Positions 32,001 to 44,575 are shown, counted from the stretch's first letter. The stretch is DNA of 64,000 bases from Dillenia suffruticosa (GCA_033439265.1 JAVTVX010000019.1:18812039-18876038); one strand, 5' to 3'. Program-made: numbers and translations. Notes: generated by a model not told the origin, from the letters alone.

Positions 32001-32862
32001 GTGAGGTTGTGGAAAATAGTATTTACATCGATGGATGTAGATAGAGAGGGAAAAAGACTCGTTATGGATGATTTCAACTAAAATATCAAATTCAGTTGAT
32101 TGAGGACAGATGCTGTGAATAGAATACCACCAGAGATCATTTAGAACATGGAATCAGTGAACAAACACTTCTCAAGAAAAAGGGAAATATGATCCTAATT
32201 AGGAGGAAGCGGAATACTGCGACCTTTACTTATCTGGTTATAAACTCTAGTTCACATTTTTTACTTTATTTTATCAAGTATTGGTCTAATCGTTTGACAA
32301 TATAGACAGTCTAAGCTCTGAGAGACACTTATACTGGAAATCAACACCAAGGAAACAAATTTAAAGTCTGCTGGACCTGGATGTCTGAAAAAATCTGTAT
32401 AAACTCATTTAGTTCTCTCTCTTTTCCAAGGCTTCAAGTGGTGTATCTTCACCATCTAACATAAGATAGAGAATCTTGAAAGTTTGCTGTCAGAATCATT
32501 TACCATGATTGGTTTCCATCACAAAGGTTGACATACGAAGTTTCTTTTTTGCAGATGGATGCACAATTGCCATTGGATATATTTGAAAATGTCATGCAAG
32601 TAGCAGCAGAAGGATGTAAGGCAATAGCAAATTACATGAGGGAGGTAGCAACCCTTTTTAATACTGACATTTTAATTGGAATTGCATTTTTTTTATGTTC
32701 CTTTGATGCTTAAATTAATAGATGTATCTGATTTTTTGTCTTGCTCTGAGACGTTAACGCCAAGTAAACAATGTTCATTGAAGTACTGGATCTCACTATA
32801 GTCTTGGTTGGCAGGTTTTACTAGAACACACAAAGAAACTGGAATATCGCCGTGGTGTATAA
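25956..32862 (+). CDS. RRP41: Exosome complex component RRP41 (RNase PH family)
   Basis: Core-ring subunit of the RNA exosome, which trims and degrades RNAs 3' to 5' in nucleus and cytoplasm; plant RRP41 is known to keep phosphorolytic activity. Eleven exons: 25956-26009, 26111-26157, 26260-26320, 28193-28231, 28545-28612, 29490-29568, 29667-29703, 30630-30746, 30924-31009, 32555-32644, 32815-32862. All have GT-AG borders and fit one frame of 726 nt, 241 aa, the size of Arabidopsis RRP41. Visible: MEYVSPEGLRLDGRRP start, EMGNTKVIAAVYGPRE, the RRSTEISLVIRQTMEA segment, phosphate-binding GGTR at 128-131 and the acidic LDLNYVEDSAGGPDV region (Asp168, Asp174) that holds the catalytic Asp. The ATG was chosen for family agreement; an in-frame ATG 24 codons upstream (25884) and an out-of-frame overlapping one (25829) exist. 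Introns carry two Au-type SINEs. The gene looks intact. Confidence 0.97.
26013..26051. repeat. (CT)n microsatellite directly behind the first RRP41 splice donor
   Basis: The donor GTAATC at 26010 runs immediately into about 19 CT units; the whole intron is only 101 bases, so the tract makes up over a third of it. Confidence 0.95.
28922..29103 (+). mobile_element. Au-type SINE in RRP41 intron 5
   Basis: The 182-bp insertion is flanked by a perfect 15-bp target-site duplication, GTATTGAAAGAGAAT (28907-28921 and 29104-29118). It contains the Au SINE landmarks: CGCAACAGTGGAGTTG near the 5' end, GAGGTCACGGGTTCAAG with the B box, AACAGCCTCTTTG, AAGGCTGCGTATAATACG, and CCCCGCACTAAGCCGGGGAG followed by a short T-run end. 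The intact duplication shows a fairly young insertion. It is in the sense orientation of the host gene. Confidence 0.9.
30161..30330 (-). mobile_element. Au-type SINE in RRP41 intron 7, antisense
   Basis: Read on the minus strand it shows AACAGCCTTTTTACAAAAAT, AAGGCTGCATATATATACG, CCCCGCACTAAGCCAGAGAG and GCACCAGGTGAGCCCTTTT, the 3' two thirds of the same family as the copy at 28.9 kb, about 20% diverged from it. The 5' end is blurred and no target duplication was seen, so it is older or truncated. Confidence 0.8.
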
Positions 32863-34366
32863 TTTATGTTCTTGGTAAGAGACCTTATTTATTAGGGACA
32901 AGGTAAGGAGTGCCTATCATGTTCACATGTATTCTTCACTCAGAAACCTAGCTAGATGAGTGCTTTTGATTGCAATTGCTTCTTGATACTTACCATCCGT
33001 GTGAAGTTATCTATTTCTGTGAGTGGAAGAAACTTGCAAAATTTTTACCAATGAGCCTGCGATGCACGTAGAAGTGTTGATGTCTCCAGCATAATTTTTA
33101 TGAAACCCTTGCAATTAAGAATTAGTATGGCTGGTGGAATTGGTTTAATCCAAACAGTTAGATACACATGCTCAAGCAAAAAACTTAAGGATCAAAGATT
33201 ATTTAGAATATATAGCCTGAGGCAAGATGTACAAATGGTGCTTCTAATATCAAGAAAAATGAGAAAACTGGGATACCATTTTCATGGGATGAAGCTGGGC
33301 TGATGATAACAAATGAAGGGAAATCCTCAACATGGCCTCCAGAAATATTAACTGCCGGCAGCCATACTCATTCTTTTCCTATATTGTGTTCCTATAAAAT
33401 ACATTGACACCAGCCAAACGTACAATGCAGCCGTGACGTCTTGAGTTGAACATGTTCGCAAAAGATCACTTTTGCCATATTCTAGTACATTATCCATTTC
33501 TTGGATAAGGCATCTAGCGCCATAAATTTTACGGGATTCAGCCACTAATTTTACATGCATTACCTCTTTGACCATGACAAAGTTTTTTTTTTGTCCCCTT
33601 TTTTTCTTTTTTCGAGGATAATAAATATGTTGAAATAACAAAAATTTAGTGTTGTAGCTTCATACTAATCAAGATGTGGTTTTGTTTCAAAATTGCAGAT
33701 TAGATTGTCGTGGTCTACGTAGAGACGGTGACCATTTTATAGCGGTCTCTGTTACCACAATCATGGCTATTAATGTATCCTTCTCATGTACGAAGTTGAC
33801 CATGTTCAAAACCTCACACTTCTTATGACGCTGATTCTCTCTCTGTGTTGTTGGATCTGCTTAATTATGGTTGTGTGGAGCATCGGAATGGCATCCAAGT
33901 GTCGCGTTTACTGCTCACACTCACTCTTATCATCATCAAATCCTGAAGCTTGTACCATGTTCCTCTGTTCTAAAGTAACTATTGAGTAGCTTGAGCTTCA
34001 TTAAAATAATTAGTGGCTTGTATAAGGATCTCTTTTTCTTCCTTGCTAAATGAAGGCATTCCTTTATTCATAAACTCCTCATACGCCTATTCATAAACTC
34101 CTCCTACGCCGGTATAAGTAAAATTTGATCACAAATATTTTTCAGATTTTGCCAATTGAACAAATTGATATTGGGGAATTCTTTTTTTTTTTTTTTTTTT
34201 TTTTTTTGTTCAACTTTTTCCCGATATGCATCGTTCTTTGAGGCTTAGAGCAGAGGTCTCGCACTCAGAAACCAACACAAAAGGAAGAAACGGAGAAAAA
34301 ATAAAAGATGCCAGAAGTGATTGTGTTGATTGTACAAATAATTATGTTGTGCAACAATAGCCAACA
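32863..34366. other. RRP41 3' flank and intergenic stretch
   Basis: It holds the RRP41 3'UTR at its left end and otherwise no supported gene. A short imperfect tandem duplication (TATTCATAAACTCCTC units) lies at about 34067-34110, and a 27-base T-run at about 34181-34207. Confidence 0.5.
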
Positions 34367-34438
34367 ATCAGAGTGGCGCAGCGGAAGCGTGGTGGGCCCA
34401 TAACCCACAGGTCCCAGGATCGAAACCTGGCTCTGATA
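34367..34438 (+). tRNA. tRNA-iMet(CAU): Initiator tRNA-Met (CAU)
   Basis: The 72-nt sequence matches plant initiator tRNA-Met: acceptor stem ATCAGAG paired with CTCTGAT, AGTGGCGCAGCGGAAGCG D-arm containing the A box, anticodon stem GTGGG-CCCATAA-CCCAC with CAT anticodon, and B box GGATCGAAACC in the T-arm, with discriminator A. The AU first pair of the acceptor stem is the eukaryotic initiator signature. No intron. It sits alone, about 1.5 kb after RRP41, with CAACAA words just upstream, as at many plant tRNA start sites. Confidence 0.98.
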
Positions 34439-34461
34439 TCCGCAGAGTAGCTTCCCTTATA

Positions 34462-34465
34462 TTTT
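34462..34465 (+). terminator. RNA polymerase III terminator of tRNA-iMet
   Basis: The first TTTT after the tRNA lies 24 bases downstream; a second one follows at 34467-34470. Confidence 0.7.
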
Positions 34466-34470
34466 CTTTT

Positions 34471-35533
34471 CATTTTTCTCTCCAACAAAACTGGAGAGTA
34501 ACTTATTTTATCTTTTCTTTTCGTTTTTCTGTCCACAAAACTATTTTATTAAAAGGCTGTTCACCAAGAAACCACTTTTTCTTCCTTCTTTCAAAGTAGT
34601 TTTTGGGGTCATATAGCCTCACTAATTTTCTCACGAGGCTAATTATTTTTAACTATATTAGAAAATGAATAATATTTAGAATTAGCATTTTTTTTAATCT
34701 TTTTTTTTTTATGTTATTTGCACGACAACTAATTGATTAACATTTTCTTCCTATTTCAAAATATTAAGAGTATCATCTAGGAAACCCAACGTTTATAATT
34801 ATTTTCTCCGCCTAAAATCAAAATTAGAGTCTTGCATTGCGACGACAATATAATTTTGTATGACCCTGTATTTTAGAAAACAAAGATCATCTTTTTTTTT
34901 CCTATTTTTAAGATTAAAAAAAAAAACATATTTTAAGCAAAATTACACTATTTGAATTTAGGACAAAGGTCACTTTTTTATTTAGTAAATGTGATTTTGT
35001 TCTGGACCAATCCATTTTAATACCAATGGTCTTATTTCTGCTATGCATGAATTTGTTTTCATGCAAGTGTAAACTTTACTCTAGATCATATACTTTATTT
35101 TGTCTCAAAAAGACCCTTTTAGTTCCAAACACCTTTTGTTTCAGACCAAGGCCGCACAATTTTCCACCATCCCACTTAAATTTTACACTTATCAACAACA
35201 TTAGATAGAGAACTCCAGAGCATAAGTAGAAAAAGAGAAAAGAAAAGTAAGTTGATGAAGATGAAATGGTTCACATATTCTTGCTTTGAAAAACATTAAT
35301 ATAAATAGAAGATAAGAACATGTCCGGCAGCAGCCATTCTTGAAAACCTGGGTTTCTCGTGCATGCACTGGGGGACATTTCAGCTTTATCCCTTTTTGAA
35401 AAGTTACAGGAAACTAAAACTTCTTTAGTTCAACACTACACTAAATATTTTTTTGCTTCAAAAACTAACATTTAGAGGGGACCAATTGTCTCTTTCTTAG
35501 AGGAGAGCACCGTGTACGTGACAGGTTGAATCA
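34471..35533. other. AT-rich intergenic stretch between the tRNA and the epimerase gene
   Basis: No gene supported. It probably includes the epimerase 3'UTR toward 35.5 kb on the minus strand. Poly-T and poly-A runs occur at about 34694-34710, 34888-34897 and 34915-34926. Confidence 0.45.
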
Positions 35534-38500
35534 TCATGGCCAGAGAGAGGGAGAGGGGTCAAGGTTCTCACTGCAGAAGCTTGAAGGGACGACCGAGATC
35601 TCCAGGCGCCCCGTCCATTCTTCACCAGGCTTCAAGGTGATGGGCTTCTCGATTGCTGCACCATCCACACAAACCATTTGTTTGTACTCCTCGTCCCCAA
35701 AATCCATCATCGCCTTTGATTTCTTCTCCCATGGATTCCAAACAACTGTTTTAATGCGAAAGAACATAAAAGTGCAAAAATAAACGAAGCTGTTTGGGGA
35801 ATGGAAGAAGGATGACATAAACCACATAATCATGTTAATCAGAAACTTGAAAAACTATTACCGTGCACATGATGCAAATTAAGCAACCAGGAAAAGGAGG
35901 GGTTAAAAAAATAAAATAAAATAAAGAAAGGGAATAACCATCAATGCAATGGCAAATTAAGGTTAAAATCTAGAGTTCTGGTACTTCTTGATATTTCGGT
36001 GTTTGGCTCTCTCCAAAACAGGAAAAGAGAAAAACCGATTCATTAAGCAACGTATATTCCCAAGTTCCAAAGTTTGATTCAGATATAGGAAAGTTTCAGA
36101 ATTCACATATACGAGGAAATGACACGCGAAACATTTGCATGAAACAAGTTTCCTTTCCGGGGACAAGGATGAATGGCTTATATGGATTTCCTGCACCGAT
36201 TATGCAGCCAGATCAGGTCTACAAAATGCTTTGCCACACATAATCAGGAAGTTCCTAAAAATCCTTTCATGAAATTAGGAAGCCAAGCCCAGTTAAGGAA
36301 TTAATCAGTCTTCCTAAGATTGGGAAAAAATATGATTTCTTTTTCTATCCAATTAGTCATTGGGAAAAAGTGTCAAGAGTTCATGCAACAAACATATATG
36401 AACAATTTCAACTACTTGAGATGCAAGTAATATTTGCTTCATATCTACACAAGGCCTCTTACCAACATCAGGCAACCCTTCCTTTCTTATTACAAATGTC
36501 CTCTTTCTCTCATGATCAAGGACTGCAATCACATTTGGAGTGCTAAGATAAACTCGATCAATCTGTGAAAAGCAGAATTCCTTCAAATGAGTCATTCAAC
36601 TTAAATGCTAAAATGCACCTAATATAGGTATGTGATTATTTTGACAAAATTTCCACTTAAAGAAAGTGTCTAACATCAGTAACCATTAGCTAGGCAAGCT
36701 GAAGAGTCCATGTGGCATAGGTGTCCATATAAAAACATGCAGATTTAGAATTCCATGCTCCAATGACAGTCAAACTGATGTACCTCAGATTCGAAAGTTA
36801 TGGCATCTCCTTGTTCTGTGAAACGTTCTTTTTGGCAAAGATTGTCTAGATAGTCGAGTGTTTCCAGTCCTTCTATCCTCACTTCACTAAATACAACCCA
36901 ATGCTTGTAAGTGCAAGATGAATATCTTGAAAGGAAGCACAAGCATAATAAAAGGCAGATTGAAATCAAGGGTAGACATGAAAATATTAAATCATAGATA
37001 TTTATTCGATTTTGTTCGCGATATGATCCACACAAAGGCTTGGCACTCCCTAATCCTTTTGTACCCTGCAACCTCATCTGGGCAGAACCGAATCCCAACT
37101 CAGTAAAAATTCTAAAATGATATAATATCCTTAACAATAGCATAACAGTCTACACAGATTTTTTCTGGCTGCTTGATCCTTACCTATTCAATGAAACAAA
37201 TTCTAAATAAATTGTCCCAGGGCAGTCCAAAGTATATTACATAGATGATAATAAGTATCTTCCAATAATTTCATTATGGTTAATATGAGGCTAAACTGAA
37301 AATTACAATTCAATCAAGAGGAAAAACTAGGACTATCTGGAATGTCTAATGCTGCATAGTACACAAAAAAATATAGAGATGTATGCTATATTTCATGCTT
37401 ACATATAATGACTCTTTTAAAACGCTAGAAAATGACTTCAAGATGCCTTCTTTATTAGAAGTTCTCTTCAACAGGGAGAGTGAGAAATTGCAGAGGGAAA
37501 AGATTGAAGTTTTACCTTATGTCGGAAACCAACAGGTAAGAGTGATAAGCAAAGGAGAAACTAAAAGGCTTGCCATTAATGTTCCTAATGCGCGATATCA
37601 AGACTAGATCTCCATCTGACGTAAGAGATACCCTAAGACGAAACTCAAAGCTGGAAAAGGAAATATCATCGGTCAGCTCAAAGCATTAATCTTGATCTGC
37701 ATAGGCTTTGGATATGTTGTCAAAAAAACAGATGAACATCCAGACCAGGCAGCCATGCAGATGAATGCCACAAATTTCTAAACTTAGAAGCCGAAATAGA
37801 TGAAACAAATCCAATTTTGGTTGCTGAAGTTTTGAAATTTGAGCCTTTTAAAGTTGTATATGCCGCAGATACAAGCATCAACCTTATCAACCCTAAAAGG
37901 TAAAGGACCAGGACATGAATAAGCCATTTACTTCCTGGTTTAATCATCAAAAACAGACATGAAATTGTAAACCAATAAGGATCATCATCTAAGACAAGGT
38001 TTTGAACACAAACTTAGCTACTGACCAAAGTATGATGGAACAAGTGGAAAATAATATGTATGGTATCATAGTCCGGACACTATGCCTAAAGCTTTCCATT
38101 GAACAAAATATAGTTAATTTCAGCATTACCCAAACTCATACCTGTGTGGCCAGCACTTAAGATCCTCTTCAGATGGTTTGAGAAGCAAATCAACAAAAGA
38201 TTTGCCCTTGGAATCATTAGGGTGCAAAGGGGGAGGATTTTCCTCAATGGTCCAAACCCTGTTCCTAGCAAATCCATGTTGCTCCAGTGACCCACAGTTC
38301 CCAAACTTCAGAAGCATGCAAAATAACTCATAAACATCAGCTGATTGTGACTAGCATTTTGACCGTATCCCAGCATTCATGATCAGAGTGATGGAAAGTA
38401 CCTGAGGAAAACAGATAGGGATTCCCCCCCTCATTGCTTTTGGAGGTTTAAAAATTGCCTACAGTAAATAAGTAAAACATTAAAGTCAGTCTTAAAATAA

Positions 38501-39520
38501 AATTCACCTCTAAATATCTAGCAAACATGCTCCAGGGTTGAAATCCCAACTGCAGGTCACGTCTTACATATAGCATCAAAATAGGTAGAACTTCATATAC
38601 TTGATCATCTAAATGCGGATTGATATAGATCTATTATGGCAATTATGATTAGCTCTGGTAAGCCACGCACCCCACTGGTCAGAAGTGGGAGCTGATCATA
38701 AAAATCCTATATAACCGTCAATATCCTGTATAGCCATGTGTTGAATAGATTGCGATCAATTATTTCTTTTCTAGTATCTTTATCCTACTAATTCCTTAGG
38801 AACTACACACTGAACTAAGTATGCTCTTGAGGGATTTTAAATCTGACATCATTATAAGTATCAACAGCGCCACAAGCCAATACAGAAACTCATAACTCTT
38901 CTCATTCTTACTGATGAAGTTGAAAATCAACAGCAGATCAGAAGTACAGTCTAATTAAGGTTACTTTGCACATCAACAAAGTTAAGTATGCAACAAGGAA
39001 ACAGGACCAAAATGATATTACATAAGACACACAGTCAAGTGACATTCTTGGATTAGCACAACATATGATAGCACATTGTAGTCGTTGAAAAGAAATATGA
39101 AAGCTTAGTAATTGAAATGAAAAGTACAAGAAAACAAAACCTTGCTGCTAGTGAAAAGGAGTTCTTCCCCTTGATCGTTCCTCCACGAAATAACCTGACC
39201 TCCATGCAAGCAAACCTGGACCACTACAAAGAATGAGTTTAAAATCGACCGGCTATGCACATCAAACAAACTTAAAAATAATCCCGAGCAAGAAAATACT
39301 AATGAAAGAAAAAATCGGAAATCGACATATTCATCACATCAATGGTGACATGTCATATTCAAACCTAAAAATCCACAAAAAAGAAATAAGAAAAGAAAGA
39401 AGATCTAACCCTTGTTGAAGACCCTCGTGGGCTCCTAAGCACAACTTGATCAATCCCATTCCAATCCTTTGTGACCTCAACTGCTGCTTTATAGTCCCAA
39501 ACTGCTGCAGAATGACCCAT
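35534..39520 (-). CDS. Putative glucose-6-phosphate 1-epimerase (hexose-6-phosphate mutarotase, apospory-associated protein C type)
   Basis: Galactose-mutarotase-fold enzyme expected to interconvert alpha and beta anomers of glucose 6-phosphate, supplying the beta form to the oxidative pentose phosphate route; no transit peptide is evident, so probably cytosolic. Eight exons: 39520-39410, 39215-39141, 38458-38402, 38305-38142, 37650-37516, 36886-36784, 36562-36463, 35745-35534, all GT-AG and in phase, 318 aa, normal family length. Visible: VCLHGGQVISW (38-48), MRGGIPICFPQFG (71-83), EQHGFARNRVW (89-99, His91), FAYHSYL with His172 as likely catalytic base, then YKQMVCVDGAAIEKP where family Glu is Asp276, and the LKPGEEWTGRLEIS end. 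The start gives the usual MGHSAAVWD N-terminus. The gene appears intact. Long 5'UTR sequence, perhaps with an intron, lies upstream to about 40.45 kb. Confidence 0.95.
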
Positions 39521-40255
39521 TGCTCCACAATCCAACTTTTCTTCCCCTCTCTTTTATCTCTCCCTGTCTTGAATCACCAAGTGAATACTGAAATCTCACT
39601 CCCAATATCTGACTACTTATAACAACCCACAATGCCGTACCTCAAATCAACATAAAGGCAACGGCAATCACAAAGAAAGATGAAAATCTGAAACACTCTC
39701 CAACCAAACACATAAATCCTGTGACAAACCAACCTAATTTCCCGTGAATCAAAAAACCAAAAAGCCCCACCTACCCAAATCACCTTTCTTCATTATCCCT
39801 CAGATCTACGAAACTTCTTATAAGCCCAAAAAGATGCAACTCAACCCTAGAAAAATCAACCCTCGAAACCCTAAACGCCTAAATACAGACACGTATAAGG
39901 TGGTGCATTTGTCGACCACACAGTAAAATCCACCCAAACTCCCCAAATTTGTCACTTACTCAAACCAAACCCAAAAAAGCCCAACTTGATTCATAATCTT
40001 GAAAGAACCCGAATTTTAGTCTTTTATATATAAACAAAATAATCACCAAAACCCCATTTTCCCAAACAAGGAAAAACCTAAGAATACCTAAAAAAAGAAT
40101 AATAACATTTAAAGATCTTGTCATTCAAAATAATTCAACAATTTTACATAAACCCATTTGGAGAAACCAATCGCTTAAAGAAATAAAAACTGAAAAACGC
40201 CAAAATAATCTTAAAATTTGACGAATTTAAGACTGACTGAATTGAAATTGAGACT

Positions 40256-40441
40256 TTAATCGAAAATCTGTGGAATACCCATTTGAGTAAACAATCTGGA
40301 TTCCATGAATTTAAGGACAGAGAGGGAAAATAAATGAATCCATGAATAGAGTCGAAGAAGAGTCATTAGTTTAGTAGTGTGTGTGAAGCAAAGTCTGTTG
40401 AATAAACTGAAGAGACAGCGGAGAGAATTTGAAGGGGACAA
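40256..40441 (-). other. Possible upstream ORF in the epimerase leader
   Basis: A 61-codon frame with ATG starts about 920 bases upstream of the epimerase ATG in a CT-rich, leader-like region. Whether it lies in the transcript is not known; the peptide is Leu/Phe-rich and has no recognised motif. Confidence 0.25.
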
Positions 40442-41544
40442 GTGAAATACAAAGGATACAACAGAAATGGGTTATGCCAGAGAGGGCAAAATTGTTGAAA
40501 TTTGAGAAACAGTAAACAAACCGAGGAACAGGATTAAAAAAGGAAAAAATAATAATAAAATTCTTTTGAAAAAAAAAATCAGGTATTTCTTTTTAAAACG
40601 TTTCTTGGTTGATGAGATCAAGAACGTGGGGATACGCAAATTACATGTAAGCCTTCACAAACGGTCAAATTTTGAATAGGGCTTTTGAGATTCAAAATGA
40701 TAATTTTTTAATTTTTTTTATAAATAAATTTTCTATTTACACACACACACACATATTGTTATCCTTTTTCTGGGCTTTTTGTTGTTTTCTTTAAACATTT
40801 AACAATTTTGGCCCTTTTAAACGGGTAAAAAAAATTCTCCATTTGTAGATCCTTAATATCGATAATATGATTTAAATTAATCAAAAAATAATAAAATAAT
40901 TTTAAAATTATAATTAGAAAAATAAAAATTATAATTTGATTTCATACTAATTCTCATGCAATGAATTAAGATGCATGCATATGTTTTTGCATAATAAATT
41001 GTTGATAAGCATGATGAAGACGAGTGAATTCACTGGCTTCTTGTGTTGCATTATAAACCTTACATCTTGTTTGCTTATCAGAGAGAACGAAGTATTGTTC
41101 ATAATGGAGGAGATGATCTACAAGCTCAATTTCTAGAAAAAATTGTTTCATCTTTTTTAATGGTCTAGAAAGAAACTGAATTTTTGTAGAAGAGAATGAA
41201 AACAAATAAAGCATTCAAAAGTTGAATTTGGACATTACCTCAAACAGAGCTCAAGGATTTTGAACAAGTGATCCATATTTCTTTTCTTCCCCTTTTCTCC
41301 TTTTTTTTATTTTTTTCTTTTTCCCTTTTAGAACCTAGAAAAAGATTACCTGATTTTCCAAATAATCACAAGATAATTTTTTTTTTCTTGTTGGGATTCA
41401 TCGACATATGAATTTATACCTTTGATTTTGGAGTTGATTTTGTCAAAAAAATAAAAGCAATATTCATAGTCATGTGCAAAATTTGATTTTATCATGTTGA
41501 ATTGAATTGTGGATGCATGAACATAGTTGCTTAGGCAGGATATT

Positions 41545-41741
41545 AGACACCAATGCCTAGTTGCTCTATCGGTTAGACACTAATATATTTTGAGTAAAGG
41601 TTTCGGATTTAATTCTTGTGGATAAAAAAAATAAATATCGGGAGAGTTTTGATTCTTTAAAAACCTGATTTGAATTGAATTTAGTCGAATTCAATAAAAT
41701 TATCAAATAACAATAATTTATTAAAAAAAAAAACACACGAC
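41545..41741 (+). mobile_element. Decayed SINE
   Basis: CTATCGGTTAGACACT (A-box side), AAAGGTTTCGGATTTAATTC (B-box side), then AATTTAGTCGAATTC and an 11-base A-tail. The order of words is that of the family at 43-47 kb. Confidence 0.5.
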
Positions 41742-42859
41742 ATAAGAAATGACATATATTGAAATAAAATACACTCGAAGATACGGAAAATATAAAAGAG
41801 ATTCGTATTGGAAACCATTTTGTGCTATGAAATTAAGATATAAACATCAAATTTCAAATAATCTCAATTGGATTTTTAAAACATCCATTCAATTATTTGG
41901 GTCTTGTGGATTCTTCTACGAAATGCTAAACAGAGTTCTGATGATCCATCCAGCCATCATTATCCTATTAAAGCTTACTATCTTAGAATGGAAATTTTTT
42001 AAGATATTATCCTTTTTCTAAAACCAAAAAGTTGCAAGACAATTCCATTATGTGACAGAAAATATTAAGGAATCAAAAGTGTGCTCCTGACTTTCTTTGT
42101 TTACCTTTCAACAAAAGGCACCTATTCAGCGGATAATTATAAAATTAATGAGTTATTTTTCAATATTAGACAATATAAATTTAAATAATTTTTTTTAAAA
42201 AATACTAAAATAAATTATTACGTAAATTTTAATTTTTAAATTTTTTGAACTATCATATATTATTTTATCTTTATCTTGAATCTCTCCTTTTTTATTTCAT
42301 TCAACTTGATCGATCATTATTTTCTTGTTTTAAATTATCAGTTTTCGATAATCGTATTGAATTCGGTTAAATTCAGTTTGAATCAAATTAGATGTTTAAA
42401 GGTCAAAACTCTTCTAACGTTTATTTTTATCATATATAATACTTAAATATGACATTATTATTAAATCAATTAAACTTGATCATTCGTTGTGATCCAAAAG
42501 AAGATAGAGAAGCTAAAAAGAAGCCATCTTAATAGACTTTGTTTAATCAAGATAATAATAAATTGGCCCATGGATGATGGTTAAGGGAAGACATTAACTG
42601 GGGTAGTTCGGCTTTGGCATGCCCTCACGCGGGGATGTTGAGACAAAAAGGAATGGGAGAGTGGGGAGGAGACAAAAGGCCAATAGAATTTGATGTTGAT
42701 TCTGTTGTCCCCCATCTGCACAAAATTATATGTTTTTGTGGAAGTGATCACCAGATCATGTGGTCAATTGTGGGCTGCCTTGATGTGGTGGGTCCACTCC
42801 ACTCTTCATCCTCTGCCGGAACAAACGTTACATTGTTCCGTGGGGCCCTTTCTTTTTTT

Positions 42860-43060
42860 TTTTTTATATTATATTTATCGATATATAAAACTATATTCTA
42901 ATTAATTCGATTCAAAATTTACAATAACTCATTTAAAAAACTACCCTCTTAATATAATTTTTTTATACTAAAATTACGAATTTAACTCAAAAACTTAATT
43001 AAGAAATCTAATACCACATTTCGTTAAGTCTTCTCTACCAATTGTGAGATTCATATTTTT
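42860..43060 (-). mobile_element. Decayed SINE, minus strand
   Basis: From the T-run at about 42850-42863 the reverse strand reads ATATCGATAAATATAATATA preceded by AATCGAATTAATTAGAAT, the 3' tail words of the family, and a blurred body ending near 43060. It has AT-rich decay and no visible duplication. Confidence 0.45.
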
Positions 43061-43343
43061 TTTACTTTTTGGATAGAATCAAGAAATTCATCTTATAGGA
43101 ATTTTATATACAAACTAAATCATAATTCATCAAAATTCCCACCTTACAATATTCTAACAACCTAAATTTAACCAAACTTTAATATACAAATGTCTATACA
43201 TGAACATCAATAAATAACTATTTAATTTTTGATATATTTTATATCTAGAAATATCTCAAACTGAGAAATCAATTACGTAAGTTTGAAAATCAATTCTTAA
43301 ATTTTAATATATATATTCATCGGTGGTATAATTCACAACCTTT

Positions 43344-43550
43344 CACCAACAAACAACAAACGGTAGTATAAACGGGTAGGGACGTTTTCATCTCTTAACT
43401 ATGCGAGGGTTCAAACCTCGGTATGGGTATGGAAAACCCTTTGTTGGGAGACCTGTCCCTACAAAAGTGGATCCCACAGTCGATCGGTCCGAAATAGTCA
43501 GGGCAAAATCTCGGATATCGGGCGATGTTCAAGCCAAGATACAAAAAAAA
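43344..43550 (+). mobile_element. Young tRNA-derived SINE, copy 1 of the local family
   Basis: The 207-bp insertion is flanked by a perfect 16-bp duplication, ATAATTCACAACCTTT (43328-43343 and 43551-43566). It has a good B box (GGGTTCAAACCTC), a weak A box, then GTTGGGAGACCTGTCCC, GATCGGTCCGAAATAGTCAG, TCTCGGATATCGGGCGATGT and a short A-tail, in the same order as copies at 44.4 and 46.6 kb. No coding capacity; it would depend on LINE enzymes. Confidence 0.88.
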
Positions 43551-43619
43551 ATAATTCACAACCTTTTGGTAGGGATCATTTAAAAAATAATAATAATAAT
43601 AATTGTTTCATCAACAAAA

Positions 43620-44044
43620 ATGAGAGTTTTTAGGGAGATAAAACAATTTAGGAATATGTTGTTATTTATTGAACAGATTGTTGTATAGTAATTTTAAGGA
43701 ATAAAAGAGGAGGTGAAAATAATGTCAATTTAAATATAAGTTTAAGAAAATTTAAAGCAGCTTTTCTTACTTTTGTTAAGGTTGCTTTCAATGAGTCATA
43801 TATTGCAAGATCATGTTCTTGGACAAGTCCTCTCTTCCAGAGCCAAACATGAGAGAAAGAGAGAGAGAGAGAGAGAGAGACGTCAACTCCAATCTCATGT
43901 TATGTGGAAAAATGTAAAGTAAAAAAGATTGTGTGTGTGATTGTAAAGATGGTTATAATCGACCTCAAAAACAAATTGTTACAAAATTTCACAGGCAGCC
44001 GTAGAAGTTTCGTTTGCTTGAACTACAAAATTTTTATATGTTTT

Positions 44045-44101
<57 letters not shown>

Positions 44102-44340
44102 TCAAAAAGTATCATGTCTGCAAACTAATCTATATTCATAAATTTAAGGACCAAATGGTAATGAAAAAAAGCCAATAAATTTGACCCAATTTTTGTTATA
44201 TGAATTTGTAAAATTCTTTAAGTATAATATTTTTTAAGAAAGTAAATTTGAATTTTAATAGTAATTCTAATTTATTTAATATATATATATATATATATAT
44301 ATATGAAAAATTACTCTATCATTGGGAAATTTTATTGAAT
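43620..44340. other. Intergenic stretch with GA, CT and AT microsatellites
   Basis: (GA)n at about 43856-43880, (CT)n at about 44046-44098 and (AT)n at about 44280-44304. The GA and CT tracts are complementary and only 170 bases apart, so they could pair. No gene is seen. Confidence 0.8.
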
Positions 44341-44358
44341 GAAAAAAAAAAAGAAACC

Positions 44359-44575
44359 TACCAACGTGGGTTGGCTCAACTGGATGTGGGGTTGAGTTCC
44401 CTTAAATATGATCGAGGTTCGATTCCCACCGGAAACATCGGGCCCTCATGTGTATGGAGCGTTCCCCGTTGGGAGACCCACCCTCCGAACAGGAGCCACT
44501 GTAGTGGTCGGTCCGGATTAGTAGGGGCGAAATCCCGGATACCGGGCGGTGTCCAAGACATAGTACAAAAAAAAA
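44359..44575 (+). mobile_element. Young tRNA-derived SINE, copy 2
   Basis: It has a clear A box (TTGGCTCAACTGGATGTGGG), a perfect B box (GAGGTTCGATTCC), then CGGGCCCTCATGTGTATGGA, CGTTGGGAGACCC, GGTCGGTCCGGATTAGTAGG, CCCGGATACCGGGCGGTGTC and a pure A-tail. AAGAAACC occurs on both sides (44351-44358 and 44584-44591), consistent with a target duplication inside A-rich DNA. It is the best preserved of the three young copies. Confidence 0.88.

Larger units (their letters stand above)
40450..43327. other. AT-rich intergenic stretch with decayed SINEs
   Basis: No supported gene. An 82-codon minus-strand frame at 40966-41214 has no recognised domain. Two SINE remnants are listed separately. A moderately GC-rich block at 42590-42850 (TGGTGGGTCCAC, GTGGGGCCC words) looks promoter-like but no coding region follows it. 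Confidence 0.45.

Noticed and set aside
35526..35783. 85-codon plus-strand frame
   Set aside because: Antisense to the last epimerase exon.
40966..41214. 82-codon minus-strand frame as a possible small gene
   Set aside because: No recognised motif and no supporting promoter or partner exon; kept only as a note in the intergenic entry.
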